DNA from: Neptuniibacter pectenicola
GTDB taxonomy: Bacteria > Pseudomonadota > Gammaproteobacteria > Pseudomonadales > Balneatricaceae
DNA length: 64,000 nt
NCBI RefSeq assembly: GCF_001597735.1
Contig: NZ_LUTS01000005.1
Coordinates: 124,001 to 188,000, forward strand
Direction: 5' to 3'
This document shows, one piece after another, positions 57,516 through 64,000 of this stretch (position 1 is its first letter; the number at the start of each line of letters is the position of its first letter). The notes under the pieces are model-generated. The model was not told where the DNA came from and did no database searches. It saw only the letters and a program-made list of their open reading frames with translations. The translations under genes and the position numbers were made by a program.

Positions 57516-57556
57516 GATCCTGTTGGTCGGGGGTTCGAATCCCTCCAGGCGCGCCA
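57516..57556 (+). repeat. Right attachment site (attR-like), tRNA-Arg 3' fragment
   Basis: A 41-bp exact copy of tRNA-Arg positions from the anticodon loop to CCA. It is not a functional tRNA: the 5' half is absent, and the preceding bases (ACTTA) do not match. Confidence 0.85.
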
Positions 57557-57704
57557 TTTTTTATATGTCTCCACATCTTTCAGTTTCCTCCTCACCAAAA
57601 TTCAGTACACCAAACTGGAGGGTGAGAACCCCCGATGGGTTCGAGCCGAGCGAAGCGAGACAACGGAGCTTGCGACGGCCCGAAGGGTGAGCGCAGCGAA
57701 TAAT
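57541..57704 (+). repeat. 165-bp tRNA-tail repeat, copy 2
   Basis: A 164-bp unit starting at the CCCTCCAGGCGCGCCA of the right attachment fragment. It matches copy 1 with a handful of substitutions and a one-base indel in the T-run. It is followed directly by another full tRNA tail, which begins copy 3. Confidence 0.9.
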
Positions 57705-57869
57705 CCCTCCAGGCGCGCCACTTTTTTATATGTCTCCACATCTTTCAGTTTCCTCCTCACCAAAATTCAGTACACCAAACTGGAGGGTGAGAACCCCCGA
57801 TGGGTTCGAGCCGAGCGAAGCGAGGCAACGGAGCTTGCGACGGCCCGCAGGGTGAGCACAGCGAATAAT
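57705..57869 (+). repeat. 165-bp tRNA-tail repeat, copy 3
   Basis: In direct tandem with copy 2, beginning CCCTCCAGGCGCGCCA and ending before CCCTC and a T-run. Copies 2 and 3 are almost identical, so the duplication is recent or homogenised. Confidence 0.9.
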
Positions 57870-58109
57870 CCCTCTTTTTTCTTTATGTGTGTTCTTGTTG
57901 AGTTGTTGTTGGCTATCTATCCGAGCGCAACAGCGCCTACAAAATCCGTTTGCATGGCGTATTTGTCTGTTGGTCACAATGCAACATCCTATATTTGTCG
58001 AGCGGGGTATCACGTATTGGTGTCACAGAGGTCTGTAACAATGTAGATGTCTGTTCTATCTGCTATATTTTACTCAGTAGTGGAGGTTTATTAATTCAAG
58101 GAGCAGCTC

Positions 58110-58406
58110 ATGCTGATAACATTTTCAACCGATGCATATAGCAGTATTACGATGTTTGGTGATGTAGGTCTTTCCATGCTAAAAATGATGGGACATAGCG
58201 CTACCGTACCTGGCGCAATTCTGGCCGAAGATGTGCCTGAAGCACTGAGCAAGTTATCCGCTGCAATTGATGCGGATAAAAACCAGTCACCCGTGATGGA
58301 CGAGGATACTGAGGAGGCAGAAGTGAGCATTACCAATCGTGCGCTTCCGCTAATTGAGCTTCTTACTGCTGCTGCGAAGGAAAAATCAGACGTTATGTGG
58401 AAATAG
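58110..58406 (+). CDS. DUF1840 family protein
   Basis: A 98-residue protein. The family pattern is clear: MLITFSTDAYSSITMFGDVG, MLKMMGHSATVPGAILAEDVPEAL, and a C-terminal RALPLIELLTAAA. The family is small and cytosolic, with no known function. AAGGAG seven bases before ATG 58110 is a strong ribosome binding site. It lies to the right of the tandem repeats and is probably core chromosome. Confidence 0.88.
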   Translation: MLITFSTDAYSSITMFGDVGLSMLKMMGHSATVPGAILAEDVPEALSKLSAAIDADKNQSPVMDEDTEEAEVSITNRALPLIELLTAAAKEKSDVMWK

Positions 58407-58633
58407 TTACAGCACTGGATTACTTTAAGCCTTTAGTGAGGCTTAAGGGTGGAGGTGAAAACATCAACTAAGTATCGGCCTTTTTGCTCTCAGTGTTCGA
58501 GAAATAGATACCGCCCTCATTCTCACCTATATCCAAAACGACAAGGGGAAGTGGTAACCATACAGTTCCCCTTTGTTTTATCTGCTTTTCGATAATCTCT
58601 TATGCTTTGGCCACAACTTCAAATACCAAGCAA

Positions 58634-59143
58634 TTAATATGACTGCACCCCATGCTTCAATAGCATACGAGGTAGAACATCATCTAAGTTCTGAACGTCC
58701 TTATCTTCAAGTTCGATTAACTTAAAGCCGTATTGTTTATAAATTTCCTGCTTCTGTGCTTTTCTGTGTAGATATTTTGAATCGTTTTCGTAGCCCCAGT
58801 ACTCGATGTAGACCTTGCCTGTTGGGATGTAGAAGTCGCAGTAGACCTCCTCTTCAATAGGTAGTTTTCGCTCATAGGCATGAACTATTTCAGCCATATA
58901 TAACCAATTATCTATTAGCATTTCTGCTTTGGAGCGAACGTAATGTCCATCGGTGGTACGAAGTTTTGCTTCAAATTTGTCACGGAAGTTTGAGTCATCA
59001 CTCGTTTCTTGTTTTGCTTCTTCGGATGCCGCTTCACCTTGGACTTCGCTAATGGTGGTTTTTAGGGCTTTGTTTTTAGTGATGGATTGGGGCCAAACAA
59101 CATAAGGGATACCTGAGCGGAAATTCTTCTTAATATTGCTCAT
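58634..59143 (-). CDS. PD-(D/E)XK-like small nuclease-fold protein
   Basis: A 169-residue protein. After a Glu/Ser-rich linker, residues 65-160 follow the restriction-endonuclease-like pattern: HYVRSKAEMLIDNWLY (helix with the conserved Glu), CDFYIPTGKVYIEYWGY (the D...E core strands), KAQKQEIYKQYGFKLIELED (lysine helix and final strand). Similar stand-alone proteins occur in marine gammaproteobacteria and are sometimes mis-called glycerol kinase. Activity is unproven. The neighbours do not suggest a role. The start at 59143 lies in a basic IKKNFRSG context as expected. Confidence 0.68.
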   Translation of the reverse strand: MSNIKKNFRSGIPYVVWPQSITKNKALKTTISEVQGEAASEEAKQETSDDSNFRDKFEAKLRTTDGHYVRSKAEMLIDNWLYMAEIVHAYERKLPIEEEVYCDFYIPTGKVYIEYWGYENDSKYLHRKAQKQEIYKQYGFKLIELEDKDVQNLDDVLPRMLLKHGVQSY

Positions 59144-59561
59144 TACTTAAAATTGTCTTGAATATTATGCTGACAATTTTCTTTGTGCGGTGCAGTTGTT
59201 ATTTTTATCTGCCTTTGCCTCTATTTACATAGAGGCCCTTGAATTTACATGAATCGGTCATATTTAGTATTTTGCTGCACTGCACAAAAATGTAATGACT
59301 TTTTGTTGTTAATTGGTTATTTTATAAACAGGTCTAAAGGTCTTAGAGCGTGCTAGTAAGAAAACGCAACGAAGTTGACGTCCGATCAGCTACCGCTAAG
59401 CCCTTATAATAAGAACCAGAATGTAAGATTTAATTGAGATAGCAACATAGCAGAGTAGTTTGTTGTTTGTGTCTACAGCCCTAAGGCGTAGCCCCGTTTT
59501 AAGTACGGCGCGTGAGGGAGGCAGAGATAAGACAGCAGCCAAGGTTTTACTTAATACGTTT
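59144..59561. other. Long leader-like intergenic region before the 61-residue ORF
   Basis: This 420-bp gap has an AT-rich left half and a GC-rich right half (about 59480-59540, with ACAGCCCTAAGGCGTAGCCCCG and GTGAGGGAGGCAGAG) that looks structured. No standard riboswitch or RNA family is recognised. It could be a leader RNA or an unannotated small RNA. Confidence 0.35.
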
Positions 59562-59576
59562 CACAGTTCGGCTGTG
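59562..59576 (+). promoter_or_regulatory. Hairpin directly before the Shine-Dalgarno of the 61-residue ORF
   Basis: CACAG-TTCGG-CTGTG forms a short stem ending one base before AGGAGG (59577-59582). It could affect ribosome access. Confidence 0.45.
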
Positions 59577-59589
59577 AGGAGGTTAAAAC

Positions 59590-59775
59590 ATGTGCATACC
59601 TGCTTCAATGAGTTTAGATGAGCTGATAGAGAAAACCCATTCGCTTACGGATACTCACCATGAAATTCTATCAAGCTGCGAGTCTCTAGAAGAGATCGTA
59701 TCCCTTAATAACTGGTACTGGAATGCGATGCATTCCCTATGGCAGCAGGCGAACGCACCTGAGTGCGCGGCCTGA
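59590..59775 (+). CDS. Hypothetical 61-residue protein
   Basis: A short, acidic, probably helical protein (SLDELIEKTHSLTDTHHEIL, later LNNWYWNAMHSLWQQ) with cysteines at positions 2, 30 and 59. I recognise no family. The near-perfect AGGAGG seven bases before ATG 59590 argues that it is translated. It is preceded by a hairpin and a long leader. Confidence 0.6.
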   Translation: MCIPASMSLDELIEKTHSLTDTHHEILSSCESLEEIVSLNNWYWNAMHSLWQQANAPECAA

Positions 59776-59896
59776 TCTCAGCCCCTCGCCCAGCGAGGGT
59801 GGGGTGCTAGTGTCTATTATATGTTTGTGATTATTTGTCGCTTCAATTTCATTTAGTCGCGATAATGGGCGTTTATCATGTGACCTATGGATATGT

Positions 59897-60814
59897 ATGG
59901 CCATTGCCAGATCCCCTTCTAAATTAACCTTGCCGCAGACTAATCCGGGTGTGACGACAGTTGTCGACTACTTGATAGGCAAGTTTCCGCAGATCGGTGC
60001 GCAGGTATGGCGGCAGCGCGCGATAGAGGGAAAGCTGCACTGGCATGATGGTACCTTAATTACACCCGCATCGGCTTACCGGCCAAAGCAGCGTGTCTAT
60101 TACTATCGTGAGGTTGAGCAGGAGCCGGTGGTTCCGTTTAGCGAAACGGTTTTATTTGCAGATGCTGATATTTTATTGGCTTATAAACCTGCTTTTCTTC
60201 CGGTGACGCCCGGTGGGCGTTATGTGAATGAATGCCTACAGAACCGTTTGCGGTTAAAAACAGGGGTGGAAAACCTACAGGCGATCCATCGTATTGATCG
60301 GGCTACCTCAGGCTTGGTTCTGTTTTCCCTTAACCCTGAAACCTGTCATTTATATCATCAGTTATTCGCGTCTCGGCAGGTTCATAAAACCTATCAAGCG
60401 ATTGTGAAAATTGATGGGGACTGTGATAAACCTATAGAAGGTCAGACGTGGGAGGTAACTAATCGGTTAGTGCCAGGGGATCCGCGGTTTTTGATGCAGG
60501 TTTGTGATGGGGAGGCTAATAGCCATTCGCGTGTGCGCTGTATCGAGCGCTTGGGGGAACGTGCACTGTTCGAATTAACGCCGATTACAGGTAAAACTCA
60601 TCAGTTACGCGTGCATATGCAGGCGTTGGGTTGGCCTATTTTACACGATCGCTACTACCCTCAGTTACAGCCCAAATCGGCTGATAATTATGCGCAGCCG
60701 TTGCAGTTGTTAGCGCAGCAGCTTAGCTTTATTGATCCGGTCACCTCAGCGTCTCGTGTCTTTCACTGCGGTTATAGACTCAATTTAGCCAGTGAGCAGT
60801 TTGAGATGGTGTAA
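59897..60814 (+). CDS. RluA-family pseudouridine synthase
   Basis: A 305-residue rRNA or tRNA pseudouridine synthase. The catalytic aspartate is in AIHRIDRATSGLVLF (about residue 134), with an upstream LLAYKPAFLPVTPGG strand and the downstream TGKTHQLRVHMQALG. It has an N-terminal S4-like or short RNA-binding region (FPQIGAQVWRQRAIEGKLHWHDG). The RNA target cannot be assigned; it is closest in outline to RluA-like proteins of unknown specificity. No good ribosome binding site is seen before ATG 59897. Confidence 0.88.
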   Translation: MAIARSPSKLTLPQTNPGVTTVVDYLIGKFPQIGAQVWRQRAIEGKLHWHDGTLITPASAYRPKQRVYYYREVEQEPVVPFSETVLFADADILLAYKPAFLPVTPGGRYVNECLQNRLRLKTGVENLQAIHRIDRATSGLVLFSLNPETCHLYHQLFASRQVHKTYQAIVKIDGDCDKPIEGQTWEVTNRLVPGDPRFLMQVCDGEANSHSRVRCIERLGERALFELTPITGKTHQLRVHMQALGWPILHDRYYPQLQPKSADNYAQPLQLLAQQLSFIDPVTSASRVFHCGYRLNLASEQFEMV

Positions 60815-60833
60815 ATGACGGTTTAGGTTGGTG

Positions 60834-63299
60834 TTACTGGGTGAGAAACGCCTCAAGCGTCTCTTTATCGAGCGGTTTGCTATATAAAAAGCCTTGGGCC
60901 TCATTACATCCCGCTTGGGTTAAAAAGTCTGCTTGCTCAGTGGTTTCTACCCCTTCGGCAATGACCGTGAGTCCTAAGCTGGAGGCTAAAGCTATGATGG
61001 CTTTGGAGATGGCCATATCACCGGTATCCGTTGGGATGTCGCGGATGAAACTACGATCAATTTTTAGTTTATGAATAGGTAGTTTTTTGAGGTAACTCAG
61101 GGATGAATAGCCGGTACCGAAATCATCAATCGATAAAGTGACACCGAGGTTTTTTATCTCATTAAGTTGTTCTACTGCTCTATCTGTTTCCTGCATGATG
61201 TAGCTTTCTGTGACTTCGAGTTCGAGGCGGCATGAGGGTAAGCCTGTTTCAGCTAGAGCTTCTTTGACAATATCGACCAGCTTGCCGCGTTTAATCTGTG
61301 GACCTGCGATATTGACCGCAATACGGCCAAAATCTAAGCCTTGATCCAGCCATGCTTTTGCTTGGGCGCAGGCGGTGCGTAAAACCCAGTCGCCAATTTT
61401 AATGATCAAATTGGACTCTTCAGCAAAGGGAATAAATTTTCCGGGTGGAATGTTGCCTGCTGTAGGGTGCTCCCAGCGGAGTAATACCTCCATGCCGATG
61501 ATGGCATTGTCATCTAAGCGTATTTGCGGCTGATAGTTGAGGTGAAATTCACCTTTTTCCAGTGCTTGTTGCAGGTTGGTTTTGAAAAATACCTGCTCCA
61601 GTGCGCTGTTGGTCATATCCTCTTGGTAAAACTGATAGGTATTGCGGCCATTATGTTTTGCGCGATACATGGCCGCATCCGCATTACGTAAAAGCTCGGT
61701 TGAGTTATCACCGTCTTGAGGATAAAGGCTGACACCAATACTGGCGGTTACTGACGCGGTGTGGTCCGGCAGGCAAAAGTCTTGCTGGAATGCGTGTAAG
61801 AGCTTTTGTATAACAGTAAGCAGGTCATCGGTGTGATTAATGTCTTCTAGAAGCAAAATAAACTCATCACCACTAATGCGTGAGACAGAATCCTCTTTTC
61901 GTATACAGCTCTGCAAGCGTTTTGCTGATTCTTGTAATAGCTGATCGCCAATCGTATGGCCGAAGCTATCGTTAATGATTTTAAAATTATCAAGGTCAAA
62001 AAATAGAACGGCCACCAGCGATTTTCTACGTTTAGCCCGTTTAATGGCGTGGTCGATATACTCGTTTAACAGTAATCGGTTGGGTAGGCCGGTGAGGAGA
62101 TCGTGATGGGCTAAATGGTAGAGATCTTTTTCCGTTTTTTTCATTTCGGTGACGTCGCGTACAACACAGACCAGCTCATCTTCTATCGACATTTGATTTA
62201 AGCGGGCATCAAAGTGCCGTAGTTCGCCTGCTATCTCCAATGTATAGGTGAAAATCTGCATGGTTTGAGTACGTTCGAGCTGCAAGAGCTTGTCTTGGAA
62301 GAGCGCGCCTAGCTCTGGCGGTAAAATATCTTGCATCTTCTTGCCCAAAAATGATTTAGGCTCCATATACAGTTGACGCTGATTATAGGCTTGAACCGAT
62401 AAAATCGTACCATCAGATTTAAGCTGAAAATAGATGTCAGGGAGGGCCTGAAATAGGCTTTTTAATTCCGCCGCATAGTGCAGTTTATCCGCCTCAAACT
62501 GCTTGCGTTTAGTAATGTCTTGTACAATGCCTACCATGCTACTGATTTCGCCAAAGCTATCGAGTTGGTGGCTGCCAGATCCCCATATCCAGCGTATCTC
62601 ACCATCTTTGCGCTTAATGCGGCACTCAAAATCCCAGTCAGTTTTGCTTTTTATGGAATATTTGAATTTTTGATCTACCTCCTGTCGGTCTTCAGGCAGA
62701 ACATGTTCCAGAAAAACCTCATAGTTCCAGTGAGACAGTGGCTTATCGTAGCCAAATATTTGGTCATGTTGGGGTGAACGATACGCGCTATTTTCTAAAA
62801 GGTTGAGCTCCCAGCTGCCGGTGTGGCTCTGTTCCAGCACAAAATTAAGGCGCTTTTGGGTTATCTCTTTTTGTTTTTCGGCAAGGCGGCGCTCAGTGAC
62901 ATCAGTGGCTTGTATAATATAGCCAACTAAAGGGCCGTTATCCGATTGGTAGAGTGCGGTGGTGGCTGCTTCGGCATAGCGCAAACTACCGTTTACATGA
63001 TAAGTATCTTCTGTTTTGACCGGTGTCCGTTGAGATGCCGCTTGTAGTAAGCGTTGCTTCCAAATTTTTTTCCACTCTGGCAAGTTGCGCCATGCGGGAG
63101 ACTCCCAGAATAACTTCCCTACATAGTCTTCGCGTTTAGCGCCTTGCTGAGTAAGGGCTAACTGGTTGATTTTAAGTACACGTCCATCTGGCGACAAAAT
63201 AGCCATAAATTGAAACTGTTGATTAAACACCATCTCGAACAGGCGTTCAGGGGCGTCATCCATGTGGAGACTATTAGATGTCGGATTTTTTAGTATCAT
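60834..63299 (-). CDS. Multi-PAS GGDEF-EAL cyclic-di-GMP protein
   Basis: An 821-residue soluble sensor. Three PAS-type regions lie at about residues 17-140 (FMAILSPDGRVLKINQLAL), 150-275 (a PAC motif with WDFECRIKRKDGEIRW) and 280-390 (SLFQALPDIYFQLKSDGTILSV). The GGDEF domain carries SGDEF (RISGDEFILLL), a variant still active in some enzymes. The EAL domain reads EVL at the signature (GMEVLLRWEHP) with DDFGTGYSS and VIAEGVET intact, so phosphodiesterase activity is likely. It is convergent with the pseudouridine synthase gene. Confidence 0.93.
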   Translation of the reverse strand: MILKNPTSNSLHMDDAPERLFEMVFNQQFQFMAILSPDGRVLKINQLALTQQGAKREDYVGKLFWESPAWRNLPEWKKIWKQRLLQAASQRTPVKTEDTYHVNGSLRYAEAATTALYQSDNGPLVGYIIQATDVTERRLAEKQKEITQKRLNFVLEQSHTGSWELNLLENSAYRSPQHDQIFGYDKPLSHWNYEVFLEHVLPEDRQEVDQKFKYSIKSKTDWDFECRIKRKDGEIRWIWGSGSHQLDSFGEISSMVGIVQDITKRKQFEADKLHYAAELKSLFQALPDIYFQLKSDGTILSVQAYNQRQLYMEPKSFLGKKMQDILPPELGALFQDKLLQLERTQTMQIFTYTLEIAGELRHFDARLNQMSIEDELVCVVRDVTEMKKTEKDLYHLAHHDLLTGLPNRLLLNEYIDHAIKRAKRRKSLVAVLFFDLDNFKIINDSFGHTIGDQLLQESAKRLQSCIRKEDSVSRISGDEFILLLEDINHTDDLLTVIQKLLHAFQQDFCLPDHTASVTASIGVSLYPQDGDNSTELLRNADAAMYRAKHNGRNTYQFYQEDMTNSALEQVFFKTNLQQALEKGEFHLNYQPQIRLDDNAIIGMEVLLRWEHPTAGNIPPGKFIPFAEESNLIIKIGDWVLRTACAQAKAWLDQGLDFGRIAVNIAGPQIKRGKLVDIVKEALAETGLPSCRLELEVTESYIMQETDRAVEQLNEIKNLGVTLSIDDFGTGYSSLSYLKKLPIHKLKIDRSFIRDIPTDTGDMAISKAIIALASSLGLTVIAEGVETTEQADFLTQAGCNEAQGFLYSKPLDKETLEAFLTQ

Positions 63300-63389
63300 T
63301 TAGGAAGTATTGTAGAAGAGTGTGAATTAATACAGTTTATATATGAAATATATCTACATTAGTTTTTTTGTATATCTTTCCATATGTAG

Positions 63390-63897
63390 GTGACCAAGCG
63401 GTGTTGCTTGCTAGGTATAAATGATGCGGGTTGTATGTTGTTAGGTCAGATGGACCGTCTGGATCCGGCTGAATGGAAGCAGATGAGAACGTGTTAGGAC
63501 TGTTGAATGGTGTTCATCTAGTGCTAGGGGTATGAAAGAAAGGCAGTGCGGAACGATCATTAATGTGAGTTTTGTTGCTGGACGAAAAACCTTTCCTAAT
63601 CATGCGGCGTATTGCGGTACTCAATTTGCGGTGGATGCGATCAGTGAGCATTTACGTGAAGAGCTTGCTGATACCGGTGTGCGTGTTATTACGCTTGCGC
63701 CTAGAGCAGTAGAGACAGAATTGCTGTCGCACACAACGTCGCAGGACGTTATTGATGCTTATCAAGATTGGAAAGGGGCAATAGGTGGCGCGATAAGGCC
63801 GGAAGATGTATCTGCATCGGCACTCTTTGCTTATCAGCAACCGCAGAATGTATGTATTAGGGAGATTGTTATCGCCCCGACAAGACAGGAGTCTTAA
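63390..63897 (+). pseudogene. Decayed SDR oxidoreductase pseudogene
   Basis: Fragments of a classical short-chain dehydrogenase lie in order but in different frames: VTKR (63390), NDAGCMLLGQMDRLDPAEWKQM (about 63418-63485), LGLLNGVHLVL (about 63494-63526), and the open C-terminal part from 63532 (MKERQCGTIINV onward). At least two frameshifts and an internal deletion break it. The retained part has lost catalytic residues: the YxxxK motif reads YCGTQ, and the Ser loop reads INVSFVAG rather than INVSSVAG. The N-terminal Rossmann motif is missing. Confidence 0.85.
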
Positions 63898-64000
63898 GTG
63901 CGTTCGCCCCTGATCCTATTAAATGGGTCGGGGGGCTATTGACGCATGACGCTTTGTCGCAATGTGGTGGCGTGCTGTTGTAATACCAAGGTTCGATCAA

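Larger units (their letters stand above)
51983..57556. mobile_element. Genomic island inserted at tRNA-Arg(CCG), without a visible integrase
   Basis: The interval between the two 41-bp tRNA 3'-end copies is about 5.5 kb and visibly more AT-rich than the flanks. It holds a UvrD/FBH1-like helicase, an unknown 379-residue protein with a four-helix membrane partner, a transglutaminase-like protein and a zinc-ribbon protein. No integrase, excisionase, relaxase or transposase is seen, so it is either decayed, dependent on a helper, or formed by recombination between repeats. A gene content of this kind is common in defence islands, but that is inference. Confidence 0.75.

Noticed and set aside
57516-57556. 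A second tRNA-Arg gene
   Set aside because: Only the 3' half is present; the acceptor 5' strand, D arm and anticodon 5' strand are missing. It is an attachment-site fragment.
51947-57869. A CRISPR array formed by the three repeats
   Set aside because: The units are 165 bp, two in direct contact and one 5.4 kb away, with no spacers and no cas genes.
63900-63940. A terminator at the right end of the window
   Set aside because: An imperfect GC-rich inverted repeat is present (GCCCCTGATCC and its partner), but there is no T-run and the downstream sequence is cut off.

Overview
The window is a chromosomal segment of a Gammaproteobacterium. Gene content and order (hisF, hemB, ppk1, oxyR-recG, coaD, rsmD beside ftsY-ftsE-ftsX-rpoH, thiS-thiG-trmB, putA/putP, cpxRA, PII-amtB-PII, ubiK-comM, rep) and moderate GC suggest a marine Oceanospirillales-type bacterium. 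That assignment is inference from gene families; no search was run.

Layout. 1-9.7 kb: the hisF end, a Rap1a-like exported protein, elbB, hemB, ppk1, an epimerase-like SDR, oxyR overlapping recG, and a DUF501 gene. 9.8-14.7 kb: one very large LamG/MshQ-like exported protein without the other MSHA pilus genes. 14.8-26.5 kb: ferredoxin, coaD, an M48 lipoprotein, a TetR regulator, rsmD with an M16-like membrane protein, a previously uncalled 44-residue membrane protein, the ftsYEX-rpoH cluster, and thiamine/tRNA-modification genes. 26.5-33.4 kb: a REP-like doublet, a 56-residue protein, and a proline-catabolism locus (PutA without its DNA-binding domain, PutP, and an Lrp-type regulator). 33.4-36.3 kb: a Cpx envelope-stress locus with a perfect CpxR box between the Spy/CpxP-like gene and cpxRA. 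36.3-48.6 kb: a periplasmic binding protein, an ArgD-like protein without its catalytic lysine, PII-amtB-PII with an NtrC site and a sigma-54 promoter, and three GGDEF/EAL proteins, two of them with degenerate motifs. A fourth GGDEF/EAL protein lies near the right end. 48.8-51.3 kb: rep and cytochrome c5.

51.9-57.6 kb is the accessory region. A complete tRNA-Arg(CCG) gene is followed by an island of about 5.5 kb that ends in a 41-bp exact duplication of the tRNA 3' half. The island is visibly AT-richer. It encodes an FBH1/UvrD-like helicase, a two-gene cassette (an unknown 379-residue protein plus a four-helix membrane protein), a transglutaminase/papain-like protein and a zinc-ribbon protein. 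I see no integrase. A repeat unit of about 165 bp that starts with the tRNA 3' end occurs once at the left edge and twice in tandem at the right edge. The two-gene cassette is the best candidate here for an undescribed system, possibly defence, but the sequence alone does not prove a function.

57.9-64 kb: a DUF1840 gene, a PD-(D/E)XK-like protein, a small ORF behind a long leader, an RluA-type pseudouridine synthase, a multi-PAS GGDEF-EAL protein, and a decayed SDR pseudogene. I saw no rRNA, CRISPR array or transposase gene.
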